64,000 nt of DNA from the NCBI RefSeq assembly GCF_900091525.1, contig NZ_FMCU01000003.1, positions 1 to 64,000 of the forward strand. Reading direction: 5' to 3'. Made by a program: the position numbers and the translations under genes. A model generated the notes under the pieces. It had not been told where the DNA came from and did not search any database. It saw nothing but the letters and a program-made list of their open reading frames with translations. The stretch comes from Micromonospora matsumotoense (GTDB taxonomy: Bacteria > Actinomycetota > Actinomycetes > Mycobacteriales > Micromonosporaceae). Position 1 is the stretch's first letter; every line of letters begins with the position of its first letter. Positions 49,017 to 59,110 of the stretch are shown one piece after another.

Positions 49017-49792
49017 TGTGCCACCCCGCCCAGGAAGTGCCGCAGGTAGCGCGGGTTCATCCGGTTCAGCGAAAAGAGGACGTAGAAGTCGGCGCAGCGG
49101 AACTCCGGATCGTAGGCCGGCTCACCGGCGATCCACGCGCCGAGCCGCAGGTAGCCGCGCAGCAGTGGCGGGACCACCGCCCGCCCGGCCGGGCCACCGG
49201 TGGCGACCTCCGGCGTCACCGCAGCCGGCTCGGCGAACCAGGGCCGCAACGGGCGGACCCGCAGCGGCGGGGGTGCCAGGTGACCGGCCCGGCTCAGCGC
49301 CCACGCCTCGGCGACGGCCCGACCGCCGTCGTCGACCGGTACGGAGGCGCAGCCGCCCAGCCAGTTGGAGCCGCGCAGGTGCAGGTAGCGGGTCAGCCCC
49401 GCCCACATCAGATTGATCACCGCGCCGGAGCGGTGGTCCGGGTGGACGCAGGAGCGGCCGGTCTCGACCAGCAGGTCACGCAGGGGGTCCAGCGCGGTCA
49501 GGTCGAACTCGCCGGCGGCGTACCGGCGGTCGGTGCGGCCCGGTGGCAGCAGCCGGTAGGTGCCGACCACCTCGCCGGTCCGCTCCTCGCGGACGATCAG
49601 GTGGTCGCAGTGGACGTCGAGGTCGTCGGCGTCCAGTCCGGCGACGCCGGGACGCAGGGTCGCGCCGAGTTCGGTGGCGAACACCTCGTGGCGCAGGCGT
49701 TGCGCTGCCGCGACCTGGGTCGGGTCGTCGGCGATCAGCAGGGTGTATCCACTGGTCGTCAGGGATGCGCCAGCGGCATGCAGAACAGCCAT
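49013..49792 (-). CDS. olsB: OlsB-like GNAT N-acyltransferase
   Basis: A 259-residue protein of the acyl-homoserine-lactone-synthase-like GNAT group (PF13444) to which OlsB belongs. Typical blocks are AAAQRLRHEVFATELGA (about 29-45), DDLDVHCDHLIVREERTGEVVGTYRLL, the LVETGRSCVHPDHRSGAVINLMWAGL core with its Glu/Arg pair, and a C-terminal YDPEFRCADFYVLFSLNRMNPRYLRHF. OlsB attaches a 3-hydroxy fatty acid from ACP to the alpha-amino group of ornithine. It is coupled to an OlsA-like gene. Ornithine as substrate is inferred; other amino-acid lipids are possible. Confidence 0.78.
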   Translation of the reverse strand: MAVLHAAGASLTTSGYTLLIADDPTQVAAAQRLRHEVFATELGATLRPGVAGLDADDLDVHCDHLIVREERTGEVVGTYRLLPPGRTDRRYAAGEFDLTALDPLRDLLVETGRSCVHPDHRSGAVINLMWAGLTRYLHLRGSNWLGGCASVPVDDGGRAVAEAWALSRAGHLAPPPLRVRPLRPWFAEPAAVTPEVATGGPAGRAVVPPLLRGYLRLGAWIAGEPAYDPEFRCADFYVLFSLNRMNPRYLRHFLGGVAQ

Positions 49793-50037
49793 GGGACCTG
49801 TGTAGGGGGCCCGGGTTGCCGGCCCCCCGGAGACGGGTGTCGATCCGGTGAACGCCGGTCGGCGGGCCGTCCCCCACCGTGACCTGCGGGACGGACGCGA
49901 CCGCCGGGCCGGCAGGGGCCACCGGGCCGCGGGGTACGGGTGGGCCGCCACCGCGTTTCGTGGGGCGGGCGGGGCGTGCGAGGCTGCCTGCGGGCACCCG
50001 GCCACCCGGGCCGGACGGACGAAGCGGCGGAGCGGCG

Positions 50038-50703
50038 ATGATCATCGAATCCCGGTACAACGGCCCGCCCGGCTCGGGCAACGGCGGCTGGAGCGCCGGG
50101 GTCTTCGCCGGGGCGTACGGCGTGGACCGGCCGGTCGAGGTGACGCTGCGTCGCCCGCCGCCGCTGGACACCCCGCTCACCCTCACCGACGGCGACGTGT
50201 ACGACCCCGACGGGCACCTGGTCGCCGAGGTACGCCCGGCCGGCGACCTGCCCGCCCCGGTCCCCCCGGTCGACCCGGCGACCGCGCGTGCCGCCTCGGC
50301 CGGCTACCCGGGTCTGGTGGACCACCCCTTTCCCGGCTGTTACGTCTGCGGCCCGGACCACCCGGACGGGCTGCGGATCTTTCCCGGCCGGCTGCCCGAC
50401 GGCCGGACCGCCGCGTCGTGGCGGGCGCCGCAGCGGGTGACCGCGCCGACCGCCTGGGCGGCGCTGGACTGCCCCGGGGGTTGGGCGGTGATCGCTCCCG
50501 GCCGGCCGTACGTGCTGGGCCGGATCGCCGTGGCGCTCGACGCGCTGCCCGAGCCGGGTGAGGAGTGCGTGGTCACCGGTAGGGTGATCACCGCGGAGGG
50601 GCGTCTGGCGGTGGTGCACACCAGTCTCTACGGCAGCGCCGGTGGACTGCTCGGCCGGGCCCGCGCCACCTGGGTGGCGTTGCCGCCCGAGTCTCGTCCC
50701 TGA
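50038..50703 (+). CDS. Putative hotdog-fold thioesterase-like protein
   Basis: A 221-residue soluble protein. NGPPGSGNGGWSAGVFAGAYG near the N-terminus and the later WAALDCPGGWAV, GEECVVTGRVI and VVHTSLYGSAGGLLGRARATWV segments look like two tandem hotdog units. A conserved FPGCYVCGPDHPDGLRIFPG region in the middle resembles a metal- or ligand-binding loop. Thioesterase activity is a guess from fold resemblance only. It is divergent from olsB and upstream of the ABC genes, with its own ATG and no strong ribosome-binding site. Confidence 0.65.
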   Translation: MIIESRYNGPPGSGNGGWSAGVFAGAYGVDRPVEVTLRRPPPLDTPLTLTDGDVYDPDGHLVAEVRPAGDLPAPVPPVDPATARAASAGYPGLVDHPFPGCYVCGPDHPDGLRIFPGRLPDGRTAASWRAPQRVTAPTAWAALDCPGGWAVIAPGRPYVLGRIAVALDALPEPGEECVVTGRVITAEGRLAVVHTSLYGSAGGLLGRARATWVALPPESRP

Positions 50704-50854
50704 GGACGACCGCCTCCTGCCTGAGACGGAGTACGACTTACCGACCCGGGCTGATGGCATATCTTGACCAGGCTTGCCAGGCTGGTCAGCGGCGCATTCC
50801 GCAACGGCGCCGCAGAATGCGGCGCGCGACGCGCCGCCGCACGGGAGGAGAACG

Positions 50855-51787
50855 ATGTCCGACGGGCAGTGGAGCCCCAGCACCGGCCAGATCGTCGTGT
50901 CCGGACTGACCAAGCAGTACAAGAACGTACGGGCGGTCGACAACCTGTCCTTCACGGTCGAGGCCGGTCGGGTGACCGGCTTCCTCGGCCCGAACGGCGC
51001 GGGTAAGACGACCACCCTGCGGATGCTGCTGAACCTGGTCACCCCGACCGGTGGCACGGCGACCATCGGCGGCCAGCGGTACGCCGACCTGACCGACCCG
51101 CTGCGGCACGTGGGCGCGGTGCTGGAGGCTTCCAGCGCGCACAAGGGCCGCACCGGCATCAACCACCTGCGGGTGATCTGTGCGGCGGCCGGCCTGCCGA
51201 AGAGCCGCGCCGACGAGGCGTTGGCCCTGGTCGGGCTCACCCCGGCGGCGAAGCGCAAGTTCAAGGGTTACTCGCTGGGCATGAAGCAGCGGCTCGGTAT
51301 CGCCGCCGCGATGCTGGGTGACCCCCGGGTGCTGATCCTCGACGAGCCGGCCAACGGTCTCGACCCGGAGGGCATCCGCTGGATGCGTGGCTTCCTCAAG
51401 GGCCTGGCCCACGAGGGGCGCACCGTGCTGGTCTCCAGCCACCTGCTGTCCGAGATGCAGCTGCTCGCCGACGACGTGGTGATCATCGCAGCCGGCAAGT
51501 TGATCCGGCAGGGTCCGGTCGAGCAGGTGCTCGGCTCGATGTCGCAGGGCGGCCGGGTGCGGGTGCGCACCCCGCAGGCCGAGGAGTTGACCGTGGCGCT
51601 GCGCGAGCAGTCCGCGACGGTGGAGACCGACGAGCACGGCGTGCTGCTGGTCAGCGGGGTGGACGCGCCGGCGATCGGCCGGGTCGCGCTGGCGGCAAAG
51701 GTCGAGCTGCACGAACTGACCCCGGAACGACCCGACCTGGAACGGGTCTTCCTGGAGCTGACGGCCGGGAAGGCGGGCATCCGATGA
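50855..51787 (+). CDS. ABC transporter ATP-binding protein
   Basis: A 310-residue ATPase of the DrrA/CcmA-like exporter group. It has Walker A GPNGAGKTT, signature YSLGMKQRL, Walker B LILDEPANGLDPEG and the switch His in LVSSHLLSEM. The C-terminal 80 residues form the regulatory domain common in drug or lipid exporters of this class. GGGAGGAG sets the ATG. Its stop overlaps the permease start (ATGA), giving a two-gene transporter. An inverted repeat (CGCATTC/GAATGCG) lies at 50793-50821 in its leader. Substrate unknown. Confidence 0.92.
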   Translation: MSDGQWSPSTGQIVVSGLTKQYKNVRAVDNLSFTVEAGRVTGFLGPNGAGKTTTLRMLLNLVTPTGGTATIGGQRYADLTDPLRHVGAVLEASSAHKGRTGINHLRVICAAAGLPKSRADEALALVGLTPAAKRKFKGYSLGMKQRLGIAAAMLGDPRVLILDEPANGLDPEGIRWMRGFLKGLAHEGRTVLVSSHLLSEMQLLADDVVIIAAGKLIRQGPVEQVLGSMSQGGRVRVRTPQAEELTVALREQSATVETDEHGVLLVSGVDAPAIGRVALAAKVELHELTPERPDLERVFLELTAGKAGIR

Positions 51788-52608
51788 ACCTGGTCCGATC
51801 CGAGCTGTTGAAGATCCGTACCACCAGCACCTGGTGGATCTTCGGGCTGATCACGCTGCCGTTGTGGGCGCTCACCGCCCTGATCAACTGGTTGCAGACC
51901 GACGCGCTGGCCAACAACAACTTCGGCGACGTGCCGGCCGACCAGGCCGACCAGATCCAGGCCGTGCAGTCGGTGGACAGCCTGGCCGCCAACGTCTACA
52001 CCAACGGGCAGTTCTTCGGGCTGATGATCGTGATGCTGCTCGGCATCATCGTGGTGACCAGCGAGTTCTTCCACCAGACGGTCACCACCACCTTCCTCAC
52101 CGTGCCGCACCGGACGGCGGTGATGCTGGCCAAGCTGGCCGCCGCGGCCATTCTGGCCGTGCTGTTCTGGCTGGTCACCACCGTGTTCAACCTGATCCTC
52201 GGGGCACTGGTGATGAGCAGCGTCGACCTGGGCTCCCAGCTCGGCAGCGGCGCGGTCTGGCGGGCCACCGCGCTCAACGGCCTGGCGTACCTGCTCTGGT
52301 CGGTGCTCGGGGTCGGGATCGGGGTGCTGATCCGCAGCCAGATCGGCGCCACGGTCACCGGCATCCTGCTCTACCTGGGCGGTGCGGTCGGCGCGGCCAT
52401 CGCGATCAGCATCCTGGCCGCCCGGTGGGGCGACTGGATCAACGACCTGCAGGTGCTGGTGCCGTCGCTGGCGTCGTCGCTGATGGTCAGCGGGGCCGAG
52501 ATCCCGGGCAACCCGCCCCGCTGGGCGGGCGCGGTGGTCCTGATCGGGTACGCGGTGGTGGCCGGCGCGATCGGCACGCTCACCATGCGGCGGCGGGACA
52601 TCTCCTGA
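51784..52608 (+). CDS. ABC transporter permease
   Basis: A 274-residue ABC-2 type membrane subunit. It starts MNLVRSELLKIRTTSTWW, the typical coupling-helix N-terminus, and has about six transmembrane helices (roughly 17-38, 75-95, 110-145, 155-180, 190-215 and 238-260). It pairs with the preceding ATPase as an exporter. A strong terminator follows 22 bp after its stop. Confidence 0.9.
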   Translation: MNLVRSELLKIRTTSTWWIFGLITLPLWALTALINWLQTDALANNNFGDVPADQADQIQAVQSVDSLAANVYTNGQFFGLMIVMLLGIIVVTSEFFHQTVTTTFLTVPHRTAVMLAKLAAAAILAVLFWLVTTVFNLILGALVMSSVDLGSQLGSGAVWRATALNGLAYLLWSVLGVGIGVLIRSQIGATVTGILLYLGGAVGAAIAISILAARWGDWINDLQVLVPSLASSLMVSGAEIPGNPPRWAGAVVLIGYAVVAGAIGTLTMRRRDIS

Positions 52609-52630
52609 CCGACCGCTCTCCGGCGGGCCC

Positions 52631-52660
52631 GGCCCGGCGCGACGACTGTCGCGCCGGGCC
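52631..52660 (+). terminator. Intrinsic terminator of the ABC operon
   Basis: A perfect 13-bp stem, GGCCCGGCGCGAC/GTCGCGCCGGGCC, with a GACT tetraloop, followed by GTTCC. Confidence 0.8.
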
Positions 52661-52896
52661 GTTCCGGCTCTCGGAGGGGTGCCGTCGCCCCGACCGCTCC
52701 GCTCCGGAGCCGATGGAACACGAAGAGCTGATTGACTAACTGCATGTTCTGTGAAACAGGCCACCCATCCGAGGTGGAAATGCCTATCGTATTCTCACGG
52801 CGTAGCCTGGAAGCCGTCTCCCGTCCCTCCACACTTCCGAACGACGGCGGACACCGCGTGACACACAAACCCGCGTGAAAGAGGCGATTACCGGCC
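52661..52896 (+). promoter_or_regulatory. Upstream region of kgd
   Basis: A relatively AT-rich stretch at about 52725-52800 contains TTGACT (52732-52737) and -10-like boxes TATCGT (52785-52790) and TATTCT (52790-52795). The spacing between them does not give one unambiguous promoter. The kgd leader would be about 100 nt long and ends with AGAGGCG before the GTG. Confidence 0.4.
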
Positions 52897-55800
52897 GTGT
52901 CGACCCAGCAGACTTCGCAGGAGAACCCACTGGCGGGTTTCGGCCCGAACGAGTGGATCGTCGAGGAGATGTACCAGCGCTACCTCGCCGACCCATCAAG
53001 CGTCGACTCGGCCTGGCACGACTTCTTCACCGACTATCGACCCGCCCCGGGTGCCGCGACCCCGCGCCCGGCCGACGGCAAGGCCGCGACACCGGAACCG
53101 GCCGCGCCGCGGGAACCGGCCGCCGCCGCGAAGGCCGCCCCGGCCGCGAAGACGCCGACGCCCGCGAAGGCCCCGACGGCCGACGCCAAGCCGACCGCCA
53201 CCGCGAAGCCGGCCACCGCTCCGAAGCCCGCCACCAAGCCGGCGGCGACCGACAAGGCCGCCCCGGCCAAGCCGGCGGCGAAGGCGCCGACGGCCAGCGG
53301 CGCGGGCACCACGCCGCTGCGCGGGGTGGCCGCCCGGATCGTGCAGAACATGGACGCCTCGCTGTCCGTGCCGACCGCCACCAGCGTGCGCGCGGTGCCG
53401 GCCAAGCTGCTGGTGGACAACCGCATCGTGATCAACAACCACCTCGCCCGGGGGCGTGGTGGCAAGGTCAGCTTCACCCACCTGATCGGGTACGCGCTGG
53501 TCCGCGCCGTGGTCGAGCACCCGGAGCTGAACAACTCCTTCGCCGAGGTCGACGGCAAGCCGGCGATGGTCCGCCCGGAGCACGTCAACCTAGGTATCGC
53601 CATCGACCTGACCAAGCCCGACGGCTCCCGCAACCTGGTGGTGCCGTCCATCAAGGGCTGCGAGCAGATGGACTTCCGGCAGTTCTGGCAGGCGTACGAG
53701 GACGTGGTCCGGCGGGCCCGCCGCAACGAGCTGACCATGGAGGACCACGGCGGTACGACGATCTCGCTGACCAACCCGGGCGGAATCGGCACGGTCCACT
53801 CGATCCCTCGGCTGATGCAGGGGCAGAGCGCGATCATCGGGGTCGGCGCGATGGAGTACCCGGCGCCGTACCAGGGGATGAGCGAGGCGACCCTGGCCGA
53901 GCTTGCGGTCAGCAAGATCATCACGCTGACCAGCACGTACGACCACCGGATCATCCAGGGCGCGCAGTCCGGCGAGTTCCTCAAGGTGATGCACGAGCTG
54001 CTGCTCGGCGAGCACGGCTTCTACGACGAGGTCTTCACCTCGCTGCGCATCCCGTACGAGCCGGTGCGCTGGATGCGGGACGTGGCCGTCGACTCCGAAG
54101 GCCAGATCAACAAGACCGCGCGGGTGCACGAGCTGATCCACGCCTACCGGGTGCGGGGCCACCTGATGGCCGACACCGACCCGCTGGAATTCACCATCCG
54201 CAAGCACCCCGACCTGGACGTCCTCCAGCACGGGCTGACCCTGTGGGACCTGGACCGGACCTTCCCGGTCAACGGCTTCGCCGGCAAGCAGCGGATGAAG
54301 CTGCGCGAGATCCTCGGGGTGCTGCGCGACTCGTACTGCCGTCGGCTCGGCATCGAGTACATGCACATCCAGGACCCGGAGGAGCGGCGCTGGATCCAGG
54401 AGCGGATCGAGCGGCGCTACGAGAAGCCGGCCGCCGACGAGCAGAAGCACGTGCTCAACCGGCTCAACGCCGCCGAGGCGTTCGAGACCTTCCTGCAGAC
54501 CAAGTACGTCGGCCAGAAGCGGTTCTCGCTGGAGGGCGGCGAGTCGCTGATCCCCCTGCTCGGCGAGGTGCTGGAGGCGTCCGCCGAGGACGGGCTGGAC
54601 GAGGTCGTGATCGGCATGGCCCACCGGGGCCGGCTCAACGTGCTCGCCAACATCGTCGGCAAGCCGTACGAGAAGATCTTCTCGGAGTTCGAGGGTCACC
54701 TGGACCCGCGCTCCACCCAGGGCTCCGGCGACGTGAAATACCACCTGGGGCAGAACGGCAAGTTCACCACCCCGGGCGGCGACCACTCGGTCAAGGTCTC
54801 CCTGGTGGCGAACCCGTCGCACCTGGAGGCGGTGGACCCGGTGCTGGAGGGCATCGTCCGGGCCAAGCAGGACCGGATCGACCTCAAGCTGGAGGGCTAC
54901 ACCGTGCTGCCGCTGGCGGTGCACGGTGACGCCGCCTTCGCCGGGCAGGGCGTGGTCGCCGAGACGCTCAACCTGTCCCAGCTGCGCGGTTACCGCACCG
55001 GCGGCACCGTGCACGTGGTGGTCAACAACCAGGTCGGTTTCACCACCGCCCCGGAGTACAGCCGGTCCAGCCTCTACAGCACCGACGTGGCCCGGATGAT
55101 CCAGGCGCCGATCTTCCACGTCAACGGCGACGACCCGGAGACGGTGGTCCGGGTCGCCCGGCTGGCCTTCGAGTACCGGCAGGCGTTCAACAAGGACGTC
55201 GTGATCGACATGGTCTGCTACCGCCGGCGTGGACACAACGAGGGCGACGACCCGTCGATGTCCAACCCGCAGATGTACAAGATCATCGACTCGAAGCGCT
55301 CGGTCCGCAAGCTCTACACCGAGGAGCTGATCGGCCGGGGCGACATCACCGTCGAGGACGCCGAGGAGTTGCTGCGCGACTACCAGTCGCAGCTGGAGCG
55401 GGTCTTCAAGGCCACCCGCGACGCCGCCACCACCCCCCGCCAGGCCGGTCGGCCGCGCCGGGAGGACGAGCAGGAGCCGCAGGTGGCGACCGCCACCGAC
55501 GCCGCCGTGGTCAAGGCCATCGGCGAGGCGCATGTCAACCTGCCGGAGGGCTTCACCCCGCACAAGCGCATCCAGCAGTTGCTCGACCGGCGGGCCCGGA
55601 TGTCCGCCGAGGGCAACATCGACTGGGGGTACGGCGAGATCATCGCGTTCGGCTCGCTGCTGCACGACGGGGTCACCGTCCGGCTCGCCGGGCAGGACTC
55701 CCGTCGGGGCACCTTCGTCCAGCGGCACGCCTCGATCGTCGACGCGAAGACCGGCGACGACTACCTGCCGCTCAAGACGCTCACCGCCGACGGCGAGCGG

Positions 55801-56652
55801 TCCCGGTTCTTCGTGCACGACTCCCTGCTGAGCGAGTACGCCGCGATGGGCTTCGAGTACGGCTACTCGGTGGAGAACGTCAACGCGCTGGTCGCCTGGG
55901 AGGCGCAGTTCGGTGACTTCGTCAACGGCGCCCAGTCGGTGATCGACGAGTTCATCTCCTCCGGCGAGGTGAAGTGGGGCCAGCGCTCCGCGGTCACCCT
56001 GCTGCTGCCGCACGGCCACGAGGGGCAGGGCCCGGACCACACCTCCGGGCGTCCGGAGCGGTTCCTCCAGATGTGCGCCGAGGACAACATGCGGGTGGCC
56101 ATCCCGACCACCCCGGCGAACTACTTCCACCTGCTGCGTCGGCAGGCGCTGTCGCCCAAGCGCAAGCCGCTGGTGGTGTTCACGCCCAAGTCGCTGCTGC
56201 GGCACAAGCTCTGCGTCAGCCCGGTGGAGGACTTCACCACCGGCACCTTCGCCCCGGTGCTGGCCGACACCGCCGCGCCTGCGCCGGAGCAGGTCAAGCG
56301 GGTGCTGCTCTGCTCGGGCAAGGTCTACTACGACCTGTTCTCCGCCCGCGCCGAGCGGGGCGTCACCGACACCGCGATCACCCGGATCGAGCAGCTCTAC
56401 CCGCTGCCGGTCCAGGAGATCCGCGACGCGCTCGCGGCGTACCCGAACGCGGAGGACTTCGCCTGGGTGCAGGAGGAGCCGGCCAACCAGGGGGCGTGGA
56501 GCTTCGTCGCGCTCAACCTGCTGGAGCACCTGGCCGACGTCCGGCTGCGCCGCATCTCCCGCCCCGCCGCCGCCGCACCGGCGGTCGGCTCGGCCAAGAT
56601 GCACGAGGTGGAGCAGACCGGGCTGATCGACGCCGCTCTCCCCCGCCCCTGA
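52897..56652 (+). CDS. kgd: Multifunctional 2-oxoglutarate dehydrogenase/decarboxylase Kgd (E2-like/E1 fusion)
   Basis: A 1251-residue TCA-cycle enzyme. Residues about 10-45 ([20 protein letters not shown] at the start) form the E1 N-terminal segment; a Lys/Ala/Pro linker (about 50-130) leads to an E2-type acyltransferase domain (about 140-370, ending in [15 protein letters not shown]). The thiamine-diphosphate-dependent E1 follows (for example [25 protein letters not shown] and [11 protein letters not shown]). As in mycobacterial Kgd there is no lipoyl domain, so lipoate must come from another subunit. It decarboxylates 2-oxoglutarate for succinyl-CoA synthesis. In mycobacteria GarA, an FHA protein, inhibits it. 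Confidence 0.95.
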   Translation: MSTQQTSQENPLAGFGPNEWIVEEMYQRYLADPSSVDSAWHDFFTDYRPAPGAATPRPADGKAATPEPAAPREPAAAAKAAPAAKTPTPAKAPTADAKPTATAKPATAPKPATKPAATDKAAPAKPAAKAPTASGAGTTPLRGVAARIVQNMDASLSVPTATSVRAVPAKLLVDNRIVINNHLARGRGGKVSFTHLIGYALVRAVVEHPELNNSFAEVDGKPAMVRPEHVNLGIAIDLTKPDGSRNLVVPSIKGCEQMDFRQFWQAYEDVVRRARRNELTMEDHGGTTISLTNPGGIGTVHSIPRLMQGQSAIIGVGAMEYPAPYQGMSEATLAELAVSKIITLTSTYDHRIIQGAQSGEFLKVMHELLLGEHGFYDEVFTSLRIPYEPVRWMRDVAVDSEGQINKTARVHELIHAYRVRGHLMADTDPLEFTIRKHPDLDVLQHGLTLWDLDRTFPVNGFAGKQRMKLREILGVLRDSYCRRLGIEYMHIQDPEERRWIQERIERRYEKPAADEQKHVLNRLNAAEAFETFLQTKYVGQKRFSLEGGESLIPLLGEVLEASAEDGLDEVVIGMAHRGRLNVLANIVGKPYEKIFSEFEGHLDPRSTQGSGDVKYHLGQNGKFTTPGGDHSVKVSLVANPSHLEAVDPVLEGIVRAKQDRIDLKLEGYTVLPLAVHGDAAFAGQGVVAETLNLSQLRGYRTGGTVHVVVNNQVGFTTAPEYSRSSLYSTDVARMIQAPIFHVNGDDPETVVRVARLAFEYRQAFNKDVVIDMVCYRRRGHNEGDDPSMSNPQMYKIIDSKRSVRKLYTEELIGRGDITVEDAEELLRDYQSQLERVFKATRDAATTPRQAGRPRREDEQEPQVATATDAAVVKAIGEAHVNLPEGFTPHKRIQQLLDRRARMSAEGNIDWGYGEIIAFGSLLHDGVTVRLAGQDSRRGTFVQRHASIVDAKTGDDYLPLKTLTADGERSRFFVHDSLLSEYAAMGFEYGYSVENVNALVAWEAQFGDFVNGAQSVIDEFISSGEVKWGQRSAVTLLLPHGHEGQGPDHTSGRPERFLQMCAEDNMRVAIPTTPANYFHLLRRQALSPKRKPLVVFTPKSLLRHKLCVSPVEDFTTGTFAPVLADTAAPAPEQVKRVLLCSGKVYYDLFSARAERGVTDTAITRIEQLYPLPVQEIRDALAAYPNAEDFAWVQEEPANQGAWSFVALNLLEHLADVRLRRISRPAAAAPAVGSAKMHEVEQTGLIDAALPRP

Positions 56653-56671
56653 CCCGACCATCCCGACCCAT

Positions 56672-56701
56672 CCGGCCCGCCCCTGTCAGGGGGCGGGCCG
56701 G
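56672..56701 (+). terminator. Terminator after kgd
   Basis: A perfect 12-bp stem, CCGGCCCGCCCC/GGGGCGGGCCGG, with a 6-nt loop, 19 bp after the kgd stop and 27 bp before the small DUF6104 gene. Confidence 0.7.
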
Positions 56702-56728
56702 GCCCGTCAGCAAGGAACGAGGAGCCCG

Positions 56729-56908
56729 GTGTACTTCACCGATCGTGGCATCGAGGAGCTGGTGCAGCGGCGGGGCGACGAGCAGGTGACCCTGGAGTGG
56801 CTCGGGGAGCGGCTGCGCGACTTCGTCGACCTCAATCCCGAGTTCGAGACGCCGATCGAACGCTTCGCCACCTGGCTGGCCCGCCTCGACGACCTCGACG
56901 AGGACTGA
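56729..56908 (+). CDS. DUF6104 family small protein
   Basis: A 59-residue acidic protein starting MYFTDRGIEELVQRRGDEQ and ending in Asp/Glu-rich residues, matching DUF6104, which is regularly found downstream of kgd in actinobacteria. GGAG seven bases upstream supports GTG 56729. There is no signal or membrane segment. The constant linkage suggests a role with the oxoglutarate dehydrogenase complex, but none is known. The gene is shorter than common gene-calling cut-offs and easily missed. Confidence 0.8.
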   Translation: MYFTDRGIEELVQRRGDEQVTLEWLGERLRDFVDLNPEFETPIERFATWLARLDDLDED

Positions 56909-56920
56909 CCCCGGTGGTGG

Positions 56921-59110
56921 TCAGCCGCCGTTGCGGACGGCGGGCCCCAGGCCGGTGCGGCGCAGCTTCTGCCAACCCAGCCGGCCGCCGGTCACCGCGG
57001 TGACCACCGCCTGGACCATCACCAGGTACATCAGCTGCCGGTAGACGAACTGTTGGAGGGGCAGCACCCACAGCACCCCCAGCTTCTCCCGGTCCAGCCG
57101 GAACGCCACCACGGCGGTGGCGGTCTGCACCCCGAGCATCACCAGCCAGGCCACCGCCGTGGCCTTGCGGTCGAGGAAGAACAGGCCGTACAGGGCCAAC
57201 AGGTCGATCACCGGCGCGAGCAGCGGCAGCAGCACCCCGAAGAGGCTGAGGAAGAACAGGCACCGGCGGGTGAACCGACCCGACGCCCCCCGGTCCCACA
57301 CCGAGCGACGGTGCTTCCACATCGCCTGCATGGTGCCGTAGCTCCACCGGTAGCGCTGCTTCCAGAGTTGGCCGATGGTCGCCGGTGCCTCCGTCCAGGC
57401 GCGGGCGGTCTCCTCGTAGACCACCTTCCAGCCGGCCCGGCCCAGGGCGATGGTGATGTCGGTGTCCTCGGCCAGGGTGTCGTCGGTCATCCCCCCGGCA
57501 TAACGCAGCGCCTCCCGCCGGAACCCGCCGATCGCACCCGGCACCGTGGACATGCAGCGCAGGGTCTCGTAGAGCCGCCGGTCCAGGTTGAACCCGATGA
57601 CGTACTCGATGTGCTGCCACTTGGCGATCAGGCTGCGCCGGTTGCCGACCTTGACGTTGCCGGCCACCGCGCCCACCTGGGGATCGGCGAAGGGTTGCAC
57701 CAGCCGGCGGACCGCGTCGGGCTCGAACACGGTGTCCCCGTCGACCATCACGATCAGGTCGTGCCGGGCCAGCGCCAGGCCGGTGTTCAGGGCGCTGGGC
57801 TTACCGCCGTTGGGCTTGCGGACGACCCGGACGTTGGGCAGGCCGAGCGCGTCGACGATGTCCGCGGTGCCGTCGGTGGAGCCGTCGTCGACGACCACCA
57901 CCTCGATCCCGCCGGGGTGGTCGCCACCGGCCAGGGAGCGGACCGCCGCGGCGATCCCCTCCTTCTCGTTGTACGCCGGGACGATCACCGACACCGGCGC
58001 GGTGACCGGTGGCCCCCAGCTCCACCCCTTGGCCCGTCGGCGGCGGGCGTGCCGCCCGGCCAGCACGAACAGCACCAGGGTACGGCCCACCGTGAGCAGG
58101 CCGACGACCACGAAGAGCCCACCGAACACGGTCAGCACGGTGTCGGCCCCCTGCACGGCCCAGATCAGCATCCGACCGCGCCACCGGTCGGCGGCGGTGG
58201 CGGGTACGGCGGCGTCCACCCGGTGGTCCACCCCGGCGGCGGCGAAGGCGAGGTTCAACCCCTCGGTCGCGGTGACGAACCGGTACCCCCGCTCCTTCAT
58301 CATCGGGATGAACCGGTCGAGGGCGGCGACGGTCTGCGACCGGTCACCGCCGGCGTCGTGCCAGAGGGTGACGGCACCGGCGTCGCCGTCCGGGGCGGCG
58401 TTCTCGATGATCCTGTCGGCCCCGGGCAGCGACCAGTCCTGACTGTCGGTGTCGTTGAGGAACGTCAGGTAGCCCAGGTCACCGGCGGTGGTGACCACCG
58501 GCCAGTCCCGGTTGTCGATCGCGCCCGGGTGGGAGGAGTACGGGAACCGGACCAGCGAGGTCCGCAGGCCGGTGGCGCCGGCCACGGCGAGCTGGGTCTG
58601 GGCGTACTCCAGGCGTTGCCGCCAGGTCGGCAGCTCGGCGAGATCGGGGTGGGTGAAGGTGTGCACACCGAGCTGGTGACCGCCGTCGGTCAGTTCCCGG
58701 GCCACCCCGGGGTGCCGGGCGACCTGCGATCCCAGCACGAAGAACGTGCCCTTGACCTGGTGGGTGCCCAGCACCCGCAGCACCTCCCGGGTCCAGACCG
58801 GGTCGGGGCCGTCGTCGAAGGTCAACGCGATGGTGCGCGGTGGCAGCCGGTAGGAGCGGACCGTCTCGCTGCTGGCGCTGATGATCGGCCCACCGGTCAC
58901 CACCGAGGTGGGCACCTCACGCTGCCCGTCGGTGTTCTGTCGTCGGTCCGGGGCGAAGGACGCGTTGGCGTACGCCCCGACGAGCAGCACACCGGCCAGC
59001 AGGGCAAGCACCGTGCTCAGCAGGATCCAGCTCGGCGGCGGCACCGCCCGGCGACGCCGGGCCGACCCGACGACGCGACGACGTCCCGCCCGGAGGGTCG
59101 GCTCAGCCAT
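56921..59110 (-). CDS. Polysaccharide deacetylase fused to GT2 synthase
   Basis: A 729-residue membrane fusion. After one helix at about 27-50, an extracytoplasmic NodB-type deacetylase occupies about 85-300, with TFDDGPDP (Asp99, Asp100) and the metal His pair HTFTHPD (His150, His154). A second helix (about 320-350) leads to a cytoplasmic GT2 domain (about 375-620) with VIVPAYNEKEG, DDGSTDGT, DGDT and the processive-synthase motif QRYRW, then three or four C-terminal helices. It could build an N-acetylglucosamine-type polymer inside and deacetylate it outside. The short gene upstream overlaps its start by 8 bases. Confidence 0.88.
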   Translation of the reverse strand: MAEPTLRAGRRRVVGSARRRRAVPPPSWILLSTVLALLAGVLLVGAYANASFAPDRRQNTDGQREVPTSVVTGGPIISASSETVRSYRLPPRTIALTFDDGPDPVWTREVLRVLGTHQVKGTFFVLGSQVARHPGVARELTDGGHQLGVHTFTHPDLAELPTWRQRLEYAQTQLAVAGATGLRTSLVRFPYSSHPGAIDNRDWPVVTTAGDLGYLTFLNDTDSQDWSLPGADRIIENAAPDGDAGAVTLWHDAGGDRSQTVAALDRFIPMMKERGYRFVTATEGLNLAFAAAGVDHRVDAAVPATAADRWRGRMLIWAVQGADTVLTVFGGLFVVVGLLTVGRTLVLFVLAGRHARRRRAKGWSWGPPVTAPVSVIVPAYNEKEGIAAAVRSLAGGDHPGGIEVVVVDDGSTDGTADIVDALGLPNVRVVRKPNGGKPSALNTGLALARHDLIVMVDGDTVFEPDAVRRLVQPFADPQVGAVAGNVKVGNRRSLIAKWQHIEYVIGFNLDRRLYETLRCMSTVPGAIGGFRREALRYAGGMTDDTLAEDTDITIALGRAGWKVVYEETARAWTEAPATIGQLWKQRYRWSYGTMQAMWKHRRSVWDRGASGRFTRRCLFFLSLFGVLLPLLAPVIDLLALYGLFFLDRKATAVAWLVMLGVQTATAVVAFRLDREKLGVLWVLPLQQFVYRQLMYLVMVQAVVTAVTGGRLGWQKLRRTGLGPAVRNGG

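Noticed and set aside
53590..56661. 1023-codon minus-strand open frame opposite kgd
   Set aside because: kgd is unmistakable. The antisense frame has no start signal and low-complexity Val/Leu/His/Arg composition.
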